Part shown: piece by piece, positions 1-8,221 of the stretch
Position numbering within the stretch: the first letter of the stretch is position 1
Layout of the letters: every line of letters starts with the position of its first letter
Assembly (NCBI RefSeq): GCF_007748175.1
Contig: NZ_CP037422.1
Location: forward strand, 1,838,528-1,902,527
Reading direction: 5' to 3'
Length of the DNA: 64,000 nucleotides
Origin: Gimesia aquarii
Lineage (GTDB): Bacteria; Planctomycetota; Planctomycetia; Planctomycetales; Planctomycetaceae
Notes under the pieces: generated by a model
Told to the model about the DNA's origin: nothing
The model's database searches: none
The model's input: the letters and a program-made list of their open reading frames with translations, nothing else
Program-made: the position numbers and the translations under genes

Positions 1-45
1 TTGATCCTTTCTCCTCCTTTAAGTATTTGTTAAAAAAGTGAGCCG

Positions 46-270
46 ATGGTAGAACAAATTGAGTGTGTCGGCGGTCCATTGGATGGAAACATTAAAACAT
101 TTGTCGGGCAGCAAGCCTATTTTCCTGCCATTGGTCTGGCTGAGCATATTTTCAAGCCAGGAGAAAAAATGATCCGAGACACAATGGGTTTGAGAGGCTG
201 GCATATGTATCAACACAAAGAGGGAAAATATTACTATCTTGGGATTCAACAAGGCAATCCCGACGGGTAA
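46..270 (+). CDS. small hypothetical protein
   Basis: A 74-residue reading frame with an ATG start and a TAA stop. It begins with a plausible soluble sequence (IECVGGPLDGNIKTFVGQQ) rich in aromatic residues near the C-terminus. No signal peptide or membrane segment is visible. Upstream bases contain TCCTCCTTTAAG but no convincing ribosome-binding site close to the ATG. The VGGPLDG motif resembles small phage and plasmid proteins of unknown function, which is a weak impression only. The 3' end lies close to the next gene's leader. I cannot assign a function. Confidence 0.5.
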   Translation: MVEQIECVGGPLDGNIKTFVGQQAYFPAIGLAEHIFKPGEKMIRDTMGLRGWHMYQHKEGKYYYLGIQQGNPDG

Positions 271-370
271 ATTCACTGGCCGTTTTAAGCCATCAAATTC
301 CTATGACTTTAAAATTCTGTCACTTTTGATATCCAACATCTCCATTCATAACAGAAACCATTTCCAGACG

Positions 371-1288
371 ATGACCAAACTGATTCTTGCCAGTTGGCTT
401 GCTGTTGTGTTTTTTTCTGCAAACGCAGGACTTGCTGCCAATCCTGAAATCACAAACAAAAAAGAGACTGCGCAGCCTCTCTACGATGCGGGAGTGCCAG
501 AGACTGGTTTTCTGACTCTCAAAACAGAGAACTACACGGTTCCCTTAGACGCTGCCAGCGGTTGGACGATTGAGAAGATGTTCTATCGCGATCACCTCTT
601 TAGTCTGAATAACGGCCATTATGGAACCGTATTGAAGCCCCAAGGAGGGCAGTGGTGGGGAACAGGACACAAAGAAGGGGGGCGAGAAGTCGTCCATCGA
701 TTAACACTGATTGTGGATGGTCAGAATGTTCCCATCACAAAAACGGGAGAGACCATTACCGGTAAACGGATTCAATTCATCAAAGAATCGACTATCTGGA
801 AATTTAAAGTCCGCGCCAAAGTGATTCTTACTAATGACTTCGTTGAAGAACAAACAGAGATGGAAGCTCTGGAAAATTGCAAGACCGATTTACTTTACTA
901 TTTCATGCACTGCTTCCCTCCCTCGACAACAAACTGGATTGCCCAACTCCCGGATGAATCATTCGAAACAGGGGAGTTGTCACATTCAAAGAAAATGGCA
1001 GTCAGCAAAAACACGAGTTGGGTTGCTCAATACGATCCGGAAAATCAACTCGGTCTTTTATGTTATACTCCCAAAGTCATCGCAGGTAACCGTAGTGCCA
1101 GCCACATTTGGGACCTCGATCGATATCACAAATACTATCTCCGTCATAACAGCGGACAGTCATTTGAAAAGGGAGAGAAGCTGGACTTCACAGTAATAGT
1201 AAAAGCAGTCCCCAACGAAACGGGCGACTGGAAAGAGACAAAAAAAGCAGCTTCTCATCTGATGAAACAGTTTCCCGTCGTGAAATAA
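371..1288 (+). CDS. secreted protein of unknown function
   Basis: A 305-residue protein. The start at 371 is preferred over the longer in-frame extension from 239 because it opens directly into a signal peptide (MTKLILASWLAVVFFSANAGLAA, charged residue then a hydrophobic core and an Ala-x-Ala-type cleavage site near residue 23). The mature part is beta-rich, with many Trp and Tyr residues, including QWWGTGHKEGGREVVH around residue 95. No catalytic motif I recognise is present. Sugar-active and lectin-like exported proteins of planctomycetes often look like this, but that is inference. It stands alone on the plus strand with a 139-base gap to the next gene. Confidence 0.7.
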   Translation: MTKLILASWLAVVFFSANAGLAANPEITNKKETAQPLYDAGVPETGFLTLKTENYTVPLDAASGWTIEKMFYRDHLFSLNNGHYGTVLKPQGGQWWGTGHKEGGREVVHRLTLIVDGQNVPITKTGETITGKRIQFIKESTIWKFKVRAKVILTNDFVEEQTEMEALENCKTDLLYYFMHCFPPSTTNWIAQLPDESFETGELSHSKKMAVSKNTSWVAQYDPENQLGLLCYTPKVIAGNRSASHIWDLDRYHKYYLRHNSGQSFEKGEKLDFTVIVKAVPNETGDWKETKKAASHLMKQFPVVK

Positions 1289-1427
1289 TCCTCTTTCATG
1301 TCTCTTGTACAGAATGAGGGGTTAAGTATGCCACGGAGAAAAGGTCAGACCTGGAAAAATCAAAACTTGATACGTTAAATGCCAGTTTAAGTTTATCACT
1401 TTGCTTCAATCACCAGGAGTAAGAAAC

Positions 1428-2045
1428 ATGTCGGAGAAAGAAAGAGCCGATGAAGATATTCGCGTTTTCAATCACAAGTTTAAATGGGAGTCTCTTCGCT
1501 CTGTGGTCTTCTGGAGTTTCATCGCACTGGCTACCCTCTATATTTTTAAACCACATGAGTTGCAAGATTCTATAAAACAGTTAGAGCTCGAACTTGGTAA
1601 TCAAATCAAAGGCAAGATGTTCGAACAACGTGTTGGTATTCTCGACGACTTTATCGTTAAGAGCGATGCATATACAAAACATGTTAATGTAGTAGCCGAA
1701 CACGCAAGACCAGCTGATTATCATTCTTATGAAGAAGAGTTTGTGAATTCGTATAATCTACAGCTTGCACGTATGAGAGCGGTATTTGGAGATGCGATAG
1801 AGAGTGAAATCCAACAAGCAAAAGCGCAGAGAAAAGCCTTACACAAAGCCTTGAGGGTAATGAAACAGTACAAGGACGAGACAAAGAAAGACTATACAGT
1901 TCGTCCTTTGGAAGGAATCGAGATTGAGAATGTGTCACAAGAGCGGGAGGCACTCGTCAACAAGAACATCGCGATCACAGAAAGAGCAATTCAACTCCAG
2001 TTTTCAGGCATTATTGAAGAGGATTCGAACGTCAGTAAGAAATAA
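1428..2045 (+). CDS. membrane-anchored coiled-coil protein, unknown function
   Basis: A 205-residue protein starting at ATG 1428, preceded by AGGAG seven bases upstream; a TTG nine codons earlier lacks this site. Residues about 27-46 (VVFWSFIALATLYIF) form one membrane helix, leaving a short N-terminal tail and a long, charged, helical remainder (QQAKAQRKALHKALRVMKQYKDE and similar) likely to form a coiled coil. There is no recognisable enzymatic motif. It could be a structural or signalling adaptor. The function is unknown. Confidence 0.65.
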   Translation: MSEKERADEDIRVFNHKFKWESLRSVVFWSFIALATLYIFKPHELQDSIKQLELELGNQIKGKMFEQRVGILDDFIVKSDAYTKHVNVVAEHARPADYHSYEEEFVNSYNLQLARMRAVFGDAIESEIQQAKAQRKALHKALRVMKQYKDETKKDYTVRPLEGIEIENVSQEREALVNKNIAITERAIQLQFSGIIEEDSNVSKK

Positions 2046-2074
2046 TAAGCCGAACAAAAAAGGTAGCAACAACA

Positions 2075-2182
2075 ATGGCCATGACTTTCGATGAACTGTG
2101 GAAAGACGTTTCGAGTTCGTTCGTTGATGACAGTAAGTCTGGATTGCCCTGCCCAAAATCACTCCGTTCTGGAACTCAGTGA
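2075..2182 (+). pseudogene. short ORF, probable gene fragment
   Basis: A 35-codon frame beginning MAMTFDELWKDVSSSFVDDS that looks like the N-terminus of a larger protein and ends abruptly after a low-complexity stretch. It follows the previous gene by 29 bases with GGTAGC upstream. I read it as the 5' remnant of a truncated gene; a genuine microprotein cannot be excluded. Confidence 0.3.
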
Positions 2183-2286
2183 AGAATGTTTGCTATAATC
2201 TACAAAGTCGATGCCTGAAACCGTTTCAGGACCAATCCAAATGGGGAATACCGCGCTAATTCTTAATTCAACATCTACGTGTCAAC

Positions 2287-3798
2287 ATGCCTCGTGCCAA
2301 GAAGATCCGGATTGCGGCAGTCGATCCGAAAGCAAAAAGTGTCCGCTCAATGGAGCCAGGAATCAAAACTTGGCTTTTTGATGAATCCTATTTTGAGATG
2401 CTGCAAGCTCATGGCAAGCATATCGAAAAGTTTCTTGGAGATCCAAATCAACAAACAAGCAAAAAGCAGTTGACGACGCTTGCATCAAAAGGTTGGTTAG
2501 TGGGTATTGATCACGAACCCGAAATTGTTGATTCGGACGGAGTACCGGGCGTCGATTTTGTCACCTGTCGATCTTTGCGAAAGAAGCCTCCAAAGGACGG
2601 CTTTTGGTATGACCCCATCGAAGCCGTTGTGTCGCTGCCAAGTGGAAAGCTGTGTGTCGCATACGACGAAACAATTTTTGCGCGCGGTGCGCTTGGCGAG
2701 ACAGAGTGCCTCAAATTGTTGCCAGGGTTTTACAAACTTTCGGTGTTCACACGTGTTTTTGATTCTGCGTTTCCCGGTGGTGAGAAAATGGAGATTCCCG
2801 ATCTGGCCATCTATTTGACGAAGTCAGAGTTGTTGCAGCACCCGTTTCAACCGACAGCGACGACGGTTCCCATTCATCCGCCTGAACAGGATTTAGCAAA
2901 GCTGAAGCGGAGAATCCATGGCGTGCCAGATCCTCCTGATCAGAAGCCAAGTTTCAAGGTGAAACAAGGGCGTTGCGAGACGACCATCAACTACGTCGAT
3001 TCGATTGGTATGCTGCAAATCATGATGAAACCCAAAGATCGAAAATGTTTTGGTTTCGAAGAGGGCCGAGTTATGGTTTTGACAATTGGAGAAGGCAAGG
3101 CCAGGCAGAGTTTACACGTGATCATTGCACCAGAAAAAGGATTTGACCCAAAGACTTGGCCTGGCATTGATCGACTGAAACGAAAAGTGGATAACCTTGC
3201 TCATACGAGGGTGGCTGGCGACCATGTCTACTTTGAAATCATTAAAGAATCACGAAAGAATCCATTAGATCTGAAACCTGGCCTCCAAGCTGCCGCAGTG
3301 CTTGAGTTGACTGACACGGAACCCATTGACGCGAAGTCGTCTAGCAAAAGAGCGAACAAGAGTTCTGCTGTTTCCAAGAAGTTCCAAATTGACAAGGAGT
3401 TGTTGGGTGGTTTTGTCAATCAACTGGAAAAGGCCGATTCGTGGACGCTTGCATTTCTATTTGACCGAAAGGGAACTTCGTTCCTTGGGGCCATCTGTAT
3501 TCATCCTCCGCAGGAGTTGACCAGTCGAAGCGGCAAAAAGGAGACGCTCGCCGCGGGTATCACTGGGGCTTGGGGAAAGTTTCGTGGTGGCGATGAGGTC
3601 GAAAAAACGTTTCGAGGTTATCCGGACGGTATCGAGCGTGCATTGAAATGGGTTCATCAACAGGCAATGAACTGCCAATTCTCCGTTAATCGCACTGAGC
3701 TAGAAATTAACGCTCCCCGAAAGTATAAGATTGATCGTCACCGAGCCAAACAAGATGCAAAACAACTTGGCATCGAAGTATTTACCGACTCGCTCTAA
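2287..3798 (+). CDS. large hypothetical protein
   Basis: A 503-residue, strongly basic and hydrophilic protein without signal peptide or membrane helices. The N-terminus (PRAKKIRIAAVDPKAKSVRS) is lysine/arginine-rich. The first 190 residues contain a beta-rich segment with EAVVSLPSGKLCVAYDE, and the C-terminal third (LLGGFVNQLEKADSWTLAFLFDRKG...) looks like a separate globular domain. I recognise no family. It has no evident operon partner, and a mosaic of small repeated modules begins directly after its stop. It may belong to the accessory region, but nothing in the sequence gives a function. Confidence 0.6.
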   Translation: MPRAKKIRIAAVDPKAKSVRSMEPGIKTWLFDESYFEMLQAHGKHIEKFLGDPNQQTSKKQLTTLASKGWLVGIDHEPEIVDSDGVPGVDFVTCRSLRKKPPKDGFWYDPIEAVVSLPSGKLCVAYDETIFARGALGETECLKLLPGFYKLSVFTRVFDSAFPGGEKMEIPDLAIYLTKSELLQHPFQPTATTVPIHPPEQDLAKLKRRIHGVPDPPDQKPSFKVKQGRCETTINYVDSIGMLQIMMKPKDRKCFGFEEGRVMVLTIGEGKARQSLHVIIAPEKGFDPKTWPGIDRLKRKVDNLAHTRVAGDHVYFEIIKESRKNPLDLKPGLQAAAVLELTDTEPIDAKSSSKRANKSSAVSKKFQIDKELLGGFVNQLEKADSWTLAFLFDRKGTSFLGAICIHPPQELTSRSGKKETLAAGITGAWGKFRGGDEVEKTFRGYPDGIERALKWVHQQAMNCQFSVNRTELEINAPRKYKIDRHRAKQDAKQLGIEVFTDSL

Positions 3799-3840
3799 AT
3801 GGAATTCGATTTTCGCTGAGCGAATTGTTAGAAAGTTTAG

Positions 3841-4089
3841 CCAGATTCACCAGTCCACAAGATTCTATCCACCACCAAAGCCCCCACTGCAGAACCGGCT
3901 GAGGTACTTGTGACATTCGCAATAGAGCGCGGTGTGTGGTATCAGGTGTCGCAAGGGATTCGTGGTATTGTCGTGGGAGATCAGAACGAGAATCCATACG
4001 TGTATTTGCTTTTAGAACCTGCATCACATTATTATCAAGTGATGACAGGCTATCACTTGGAGCCTGTGTTTTGGGGTGAGCAGATATGA
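3841..4089 (+). pseudogene. fragment of repeated cassette gene
   Basis: An open frame of 82 codons without a good start. Its first 20 codons (SPVHKILSTTKAPTAE) match the middle of the frameshifted gene at 8700-8946 (SPAHKILATTKEPTTE). The rest, from a possible GTG at 3910, is a 59-residue segment (VTFAIERGVWYQVSQGIRG...) ending in the recurring tail EPVFWGEQI. The TGA overlaps the ATG of the following mini-ORF as ATGA. It is either a chimeric remnant or a short gene from GTG 3910. Confidence 0.45.
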
Positions 4090-4130
4090 TTGACAATCTT
4101 CGAATGCAGTTTAGTGGAGTGGTGTCGTGA
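4086..4130 (+). promoter_or_regulatory. coupled mini-ORF (14 codons), copy 1
   Basis: ATG to TGA encodes MIDNLRMQFSGVVS. Its ATG overlaps the preceding TGA, and its own TGA overlaps the GTG start of the next gene (GTGA). The internal TTTAGTGGAGTGGTG supplies a GGAG ribosome-binding site for that GTG. The peptide sequence is conserved in the copies at 7772 and 8659, so it is probably a translational-coupling leader. Confidence 0.55.
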
Positions 4131-4567
4131 TTAACTTATGGACCCTAGGAGCTGTGTTTCTTTTTGTAAATTTCATGATTGGCTTTTACATACTTATTAA
4201 TGCATGTGAAATCCATTACAAAAAGGCGACTTTTAAAAAAGGGCAAGACGAGGAACGGCAATTAAATATTTCAATTGGGGATCTTGTGGTTTGTATATTA
4301 ATAGCGACATTCTTCATTAATCAATATATTGGAGTAACAAATTTCAGTATCTGGAGAACAGGTGGAACAGAGAGTGACTATATATTTGCTGAAATCGCTC
4401 CGTTAAGATCAGATATTGATTTACATACTTGGCAAAGGGTGACATATCAAATTGGGTCATGTCTCTCTGTCTCATTATTTGCGGCAATTTATTTGTGGCT
4501 TACCCGTTGTGCACTCCCAGAAAAGTACAAGTCGTGTATCACTTGGAGAAAGCAAAAAGACGAATAG
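4127..4567 (+). CDS. three-helix membrane protein, unknown function
   Basis: A 146-residue protein started by GTG, which overlaps the stop of the mini-ORF in front and has GGAG seven bases upstream. Hydrophobic segments lie at about residues 6-27, 50-70 and 108-126, separated by charged loops. The N-terminal segment (LGAVFLFVNFMIGFYILINA) could also act as an uncleaved signal anchor. Its stop is directly followed by the next mini-ORF at 4568. The body resembles none of its neighbours, although the 5' and 3' junctions are shared with them. No family is recognised. Confidence 0.6.
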   Translation: MINLWTLGAVFLFVNFMIGFYILINACEIHYKKATFKKGQDEERQLNISIGDLVVCILIATFFINQYIGVTNFSIWRTGGTESDYIFAEIAPLRSDIDLHTWQRVTYQIGSCLSVSLFAAIYLWLTRCALPEKYKSCITWRKQKDE

Positions 4568-4603
4568 ATGGTTATTACGAAGTTTGGTGGAGTGGTGTCG
4601 TGA
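4568..4603 (+). promoter_or_regulatory. coupled mini-ORF, short copy 2
   Basis: ATG to TGA encodes MVITKFGGVVS, sharing the FGGVVS end with the copies at 4086, 7772 and 8659. The TGA overlaps the GTG start at 4600. The mini-ORF begins immediately after the preceding gene's TAG. Confidence 0.5.
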
Positions 4604-4779
4604 CGGTGTTTCAAGTCATAATTTTCGGTGTTATTCTTGTGGTGATTGTTATTGTTTACGCCACCATTGATATTGCTGTATTACAAAGAAGAAACCGGTG
4701 GGTAAACGCATTGATAATCAGTTCCGGTGTCACATATATTGCTTGGGCGATATGGAATATGAAGCGGATGCTTGGATGA
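4600..4779 (+). CDS. small two-helix membrane protein
   Basis: 59 residues, with the GTG start chosen because it overlaps the mini-ORF TGA and has GGAG upstream, exactly as at 4127, 5694 and 7813. Helix 1 (VIIFGVILVVIVIVYATI) and helix 2 (ALIISSGVTYIAWAIW) are separated by the basic loop LQRRNRW, giving a hairpin. The stop TGA overlaps the ATG of the next mini-ORF (ATGA). Size and topology resemble small immunity or holin-like membrane proteins, but no homology is claimed. Confidence 0.55.
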   Translation: MTVFQVIIFGVILVVIVIVYATIDIAVLQRRNRWVNALIISSGVTYIAWAIWNMKRMLG

Positions 4780-4829
4780 ATAATCCTAAACCCAATTGGG
4801 ACATATACAACATAAGGAGTATAAAATGA
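4776..4829 (+). promoter_or_regulatory. coupled mini-ORF (17 codons), EPNWD type
   Basis: Encodes MNNPKPNWDIYNIRSIK. The ATG overlaps the preceding stop and the TGA overlaps the ATG at 4826. The sequence AAGGAG inside it is the ribosome-binding site for that ATG. Related NWDxY peptides stand before 5140 and 6994 and at the beginning of 8700. Confidence 0.5.
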
Positions 4830-5053
4830 GCCGATTACTAATTCTTTTCGCACTGATCCCAACATCCCTATATGCAGAGCCCCCAGAAAAGGATGTATGG
4901 AGTGTTTATGAATATCCTGAACTTATCCCCGTTTTTCGATACCCGGTCAGTACCCCAAATGGCATCCTTAAAGATCAGAAAAAACTAGATGACAGATATT
5001 TTCGGTCCCTAATCAAAAAGAGCATTTTCATCAAATCACAACCTGATAGTTGA
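4826..5053 (+). CDS. short secreted protein, truncated paralogue of the 6994 gene
   Basis: 75 residues. The start at 4826 has AAGGAG eight bases upstream. The first 18 residues (MSRLLILFALIPTSLYAE) are a signal peptide almost identical to that of the 234-residue gene at 6994. The central part (LKDQKKLDDRYFRSLIKK) aligns loosely with LKDQDSTITQEQIDKQYFEFLKR of that gene, after which the frame stops. It is therefore probably a 3'-truncated duplicate. An independent short exported product is possible. Confidence 0.5.
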   Translation: MSRLLILFALIPTSLYAEPPEKDVWSVYEYPELIPVFRYPVSTPNGILKDQKKLDDRYFRSLIKKSIFIKSQPDS

Positions 5054-5080
5054 CACACAGTAAGATGTCTAAAATGAAAA

Positions 5081-5143
5081 ATGCGGTATGGTTTTACGAC
5101 TGAACTCAACTGGGACGATTACCGCATTAGGAATACCAAATGA
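5081..5143 (+). promoter_or_regulatory. fused mini-ORF leader
   Basis: ATG to TGA encodes MRYGFTTELNWDDYRIRNTK, which looks like a fusion of the MRFGG-type and EPNWD-type leaders. The TGA overlaps an ATG at 5140 that opens a 13-codon frame beginning MSRTSSAW. That frame ends at 5181, so the downstream secreted gene seen at 4826 and 6994 has been lost here. Confidence 0.4.
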
Positions 5144-5224
5144 GTCGCACCAGTTCAGCATGGAGACGGTCCGCGGATTAAAATTCGAAAAGTTGGGAAG
5201 TGTGAATGATTGGGATTAGAAGAG

Positions 5225-5557
5225 ATGTTTACAAAGATACGAAATTGGTTGGACATGACACCTCAATGGGATAATGAGCTTAAAACGAAAACAACACGTG
5301 CAATGTTGAAGTTCTGCGAGGACCATAAAATTGAGCACTGTGCCGTAGATCACATTAGGGCATGTCTCTCTTATCTGGAACGTGATGAGAACTATTCAGC
5401 AAAAGTTGAATACCAGAAAATTCATTGGGGCAAAGAGGGGTTCAGTGACTACTACTATTGGGCTAAAAAGACCTTCGAGCATGAGACTGAGGAGTATGTA
5501 GCAGAGATGTTTCACGCAATGACTGAAAGATGGAGTCGAATAATGGGACAAGACTAA
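5225..5557 (+). CDS. small soluble hypothetical protein
   Basis: 110 residues from ATG 5225, with AGAAGAG immediately upstream; a TTG five codons earlier is an alternative. It is an acidic, aromatic-rich, fully soluble protein with predicted helices (AMLKFCEDHKIEHCAVDHIR). No signal peptide is present. The C-terminal half (YYYWAKKTFEHETEEYVAEM) is highly charged. Its size and acidity resemble cytoplasmic immunity proteins, but there is no adjacent toxin, so this is only an impression. Confidence 0.5.
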   Translation: MFTKIRNWLDMTPQWDNELKTKTTRAMLKFCEDHKIEHCAVDHIRACLSYLERDENYSAKVEYQKIHWGKEGFSDYYYWAKKTFEHETEEYVAEMFHAMTERWSRIMGQD

Positions 5558-5580
5558 GAACGACAAGGATTAATTTCTAA

Positions 5581-5667
5581 CTCGTCAAGCTCCTGAAACG
5601 GCTTGCTAAGAGTGTGAAATACAAGCGGGTTGCAGTGCCGAAGTATGAAGAGATTATGGAATATTAG
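5581..5667 (+). pseudogene. gene-tail remnant (VKYKRVAVPKYEEIM)
   Basis: An open frame between two in-frame stops with no start codon. It reads LVKLLKRLAKS followed by VKYKRVAVPKYEEIMEY. The first part resembles VKLLRRLIKRYK of the 6994 gene, and the second recurs at 7695. It is probably the 3' relic of another copy of that locus. Confidence 0.4.
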
Positions 5668-5693
5668 TCTGTACTTTCTGGTGGAGTGGTGTC

Positions 5694-5900
5694 GTGACAG
5701 TCATGCAAGCGATTTATATCATTATTCTTATTGATATACTGATCGTTTTAGGCACCATGCTTACCATTTTAGTATCGCGAAAGAAAAAACGTTGGTTGCC
5801 TTGCGTTTTTGTCGTTGGGGTCTGTGTTATGTATTTTCTATGGCGACAAGAAATCACGACTGCATTATTTCTGCTCTTATTGAAGACCACAAACCAATAA
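5694..5900 (+). CDS. small two-helix membrane protein
   Basis: 68 residues from GTG 5694, which overlaps TGA 5695-5697 of a degenerate GGVVS leader and has GGAG upstream. Helix 1 (AIYIIILIDILIVLGTMLTIL) and helix 2 (CVFVVGVCVMYFLW) flank the basic loop VSRKKKRW. The architecture matches the proteins at 4600 and 7813, but the sequence is different. The following bases hold a decayed EPNWGVYNYVLL module (5908-5943). Confidence 0.55.
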   Translation: MTVMQAIYIIILIDILIVLGTMLTILVSRKKKRWLPCVFVVGVCVMYFLWRQEITTALFLLLLKTTNQ

Positions 5901-5996
5901 ATGATGTAGAACCCAATTGGGGCGTTTACAACTACGTGCTACTGTTGTCAGTTCATCTGTAGTTTTTGATGGTAAAAATCTTCTACAGGTGAATGC

Positions 5997-6422
5997 TCAT
6001 CGGGACATTAACATTGTCGAGAAGTAGAGAGCTAAATAAACCAAATAAATTGCGATAAGTGTTATAAATAGACGATAGGTTATACCTTTCTTTTTCACTG
6101 CATTAGTAATTTTAGATTGATCTCGATAAAGCCCAAATTTAATCCTGATACCTGCAACCACATCTGCATAACAATATTCATCAACCGCAATCGATAAAAG
6201 GACGAATGCCCATGCAATGAGTATCCAGGCTGCCCAGGTTAGTGTTACGAATCTTAGCGAATATCCATACACAGCCATGACTTCTGCTGAAATTGCTAAA
6301 GGTAACGAAAGTACCAATATATTATTAAACTCAGCTTTTTTTTGTTTGCGGTAGATCAGTGCATAGCTGTGGAATATTAAAGGAATGAGGAAAGCTGTAA
6401 AATAAGCAATTAATAATATCAT
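5997..6422 (-). CDS. four-helix membrane protein, unknown function
   Basis: A 141-residue protein and the only reverse-strand gene in the mosaic region. It contains four hydrophobic segments (about residues 2-22, 35-55, 58-82 and 115-136) with basic cytoplasmic loops (YRKQKKAE, AVKKKG). The start is taken at the first ATG, which is followed immediately by hydrophobic residues. It lacks the repeated leader modules that precede the plus-strand genes. No family is recognised. Confidence 0.55.
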   Translation of the reverse strand: MILLIAYFTAFLIPLIFHSYALIYRKQKKAEFNNILVLSLPLAISAEVMAVYGYSLRFVTLTWAAWILIAWAFVLLSIAVDEYCYADVVAGIRIKFGLYRDQSKITNAVKKKGITYRLFITLIAIYLVYLALYFSTMLMSR

Positions 6423-6573
6423 TTAATTTTTCCTAAGCTACTTGGAAATAACTTTTTGGTGTTCGGGTTACTTGCACTTTTAATTTTTTTGTTTATTGGC
6501 TAATTTTCAGATGACTGAACCCAACTGACAAGTCTATTGCCTGTAGTTTTTATTGGCGAGCGGGAGTTCGGTG

Positions 6574-6951
6574 ATGAGTAGAGCTATTTACTGCTACACT
6601 CAAGATGGTTGTTTCGAACATGTGATGTGTAACTACGCACCATCAGTACTCCAGGAAATCCATGTCTCTTTTGGTATAGGAAAGTATTATCTGGTCAGTC
6701 CTATTTCACCGGATGACGAATCATTCGAGCTGATTGATGTCAAGCATCCGCAACAAAATGTAGATATTATCGGGGATGCCTTAATCCTCACATGGGAGGA
6801 GTTCAAGAAACTCAAGCAGTGCAGACGCAAGTTGGTTAAAAATCCAGCGAATAAAATGAGTGATCTGTTTCTGAGTGTAGTCGATGGGTTAATTGACTAC
6901 ATCAGGTCACATCAAGAAATACAACATTTTCAATTTCACGGCGAATTTTAG
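6574..6951 (+). CDS. small soluble hypothetical protein
   Basis: 125 residues from ATG 6574; GAGCGGGAG lies upstream, and a TTG seven codons earlier is an alternative. Sequence begins MSRAIYCYTQDGCFEHVMCNYA and contains four Cys residues, two of them near the N-terminus. It appears to be a mixed alpha/beta soluble protein. A degenerate VFIGE module precedes it and an NWDVSRRRNTK module follows its stop, so it is another exchangeable body of the mosaic. Function unknown. Confidence 0.5.
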   Translation: MSRAIYCYTQDGCFEHVMCNYAPSVLQEIHVSFGIGKYYLVSPISPDDESFELIDVKHPQQNVDIIGDALILTWEEFKKLKQCRRKLVKNPANKMSDLFLSVVDGLIDYIRSHQEIQHFQFHGEF

Positions 6952-6993
6952 TTCGTCGACCAACTGGGATGTATCCCGCAGAAGGAATACAAA

Positions 6994-7698
6994 ATGAGTC
7001 GACTAATAATTCTTTTCGCACTGCTTCCGGCTCCCCTATATGCAGAACCCAAAACGATAATCCACATTCTGAACTATCATTACGTCTCACCTGAAGTCTT
7101 CGCAGCCGATTTGAAAGACCAGGACAGCACGATTACCCAGGAGCAAATTGACAAGCAGTACTTTGAATTTCTGAAAAGAGGGGGATCGCTTCAGAAAGAG
7201 CAGGTAAAGCTGCTCAGACGCTTAATCAAAAGATACAAGTTAAAATCAGTCTACATCGAAGGTCTGACTGAGAAGAATTACAAAGACACGATGCGGTTTA
7301 TAGAAACGCTTAAGAAGTATGACAAGACCAAGACACCGCCTGAAAGTGACTTCGACAGATTGGTGGAAGCACAGAATAAAATCGATTTACTAGAGCTTGG
7401 TGCTGCTGGTCGGTTAGTTGTGAATGGAGAGCTTGAAACATTGCTACCTGCAGAGGACTCAGAAGCCTTTGAAGCGGCAAATCCGGTTCGGTCTGATGGA
7501 AAGGTTGTCTTTGATAAGAAGGCTGACGAGAAGCGAGAAGACGCGATTGTACGGAACCTTTTGAAAGGTAGCGGGGTGGTCGTTATCACGCTTGGGGAAA
7601 ATCATATATTGGGTGATAATATTCAGCGGCTGAGCCCTGGGGTGAAGTATCGTCGAGTTGTGTCCCGGGATGCTCGGCTTAAATCTGGCGAACAGTGA
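6994..7698 (+). CDS. secreted protein, unknown function
   Basis: 234 residues with AAGGA nine bases before the ATG. Residues 1-18 (MSRLIILFALLPAPLYAE) are a signal peptide shared with the truncated gene at 4826. The mature protein is charged and helical in the middle (residues about 50-110). Its C-terminal half contains RNLLKGSGVVVITLGENHILGD, in which the strand followed by GENH faintly recalls TraB/ChaN-like folds; I do not claim homology. The stop TGA overlaps a GTG that opens the VKYKR mini-ORF. Confidence 0.6.
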   Translation: MSRLIILFALLPAPLYAEPKTIIHILNYHYVSPEVFAADLKDQDSTITQEQIDKQYFEFLKRGGSLQKEQVKLLRRLIKRYKLKSVYIEGLTEKNYKDTMRFIETLKKYDKTKTPPESDFDRLVEAQNKIDLLELGAAGRLVVNGELETLLPAEDSEAFEAANPVRSDGKVVFDKKADEKREDAIVRNLLKGSGVVVITLGENHILGDNIQRLSPGVKYRRVVSRDARLKSGEQ

Positions 7699-7748
7699 AA
7701 TACAAGCGGTTAGCGGTGCCGAAGTATAAAGAGATTATGCAAGATTGA
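7695..7748 (+). promoter_or_regulatory. coupled mini-ORF, VKYKR type
   Basis: GTG (overlapping the previous TGA) to TGA, 17 codons reading VKYKRLAVPKYKEIMQD. It is the second copy of the tail found at 5614-5667. Between it and the next mini-ORF sits the PVFLGEQI module. Confidence 0.4.
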
Positions 7749-7771
7749 CCTGTGTTTTTGGGTGAGCAGAT

Positions 7772-7816
7772 ATGATTGATAATCTTCGAATGTGGTTTGG
7801 TGGGGTGGTATCGTGA
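7772..7816 (+). promoter_or_regulatory. coupled mini-ORF (14 codons), copy 3
   Basis: Encodes MIDNLRMWFGGVVS, differing from the copy at 4086 by two residues. Its ATG overlaps the TGA closing the PVFLGEQI module, and its TGA overlaps GTG 7813. Confidence 0.55.
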
Positions 7817-8001
7817 CAACTTGGCAATATATCGCATTGGGTGCAGTTGCTGTTTTGCTATTTATTGTCGCATGTATTTTTGAAGCGATAGGTCTGAAAA
7901 TACTTGAGGCAGCAAAACCACTCTGGTTAAATTGCTTGATTTATGGTGGATTGATTCTCTTTATCATTTGGGGTACATGGTACGCTTTGAACATCTTTTA
8001 A
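7813..8001 (+). CDS. small two-helix membrane protein
   Basis: 62 residues. The GTG start overlaps the mini-ORF stop, with GGGGTGG upstream. Two helices (YIALGAVAVLLFIVACIF and LIYGGLILFIIWGTWYAL) are connected by an amphipathic loop (EAIGLKILEAAKPLWLN). This is the same layout as the genes at 4600 and 5694. No family is recognised. Confidence 0.55.
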   Translation: MTTWQYIALGAVAVLLFIVACIFEAIGLKILEAAKPLWLNCLIYGGLILFIIWGTWYALNIF

Positions 8002-8221
8002 CTTACAACCAAACTGTCAAGTCTACTACATAGAGCCAGTGTTTTTTGGTGAGCAGATATAAATTGAGGTAGTTTTTTGACATATGTTCTGGAATATCAG
8101 TCAGCACATGTTCTGTGCCAACACCGAAAATTACATTTTTTGAATTACCTTCGCCATTAATATCAGATATAAAATGGAGCCAATTTATTATTTTCAGATT
8201 CCATTTTGAAAGGATTCGAAA

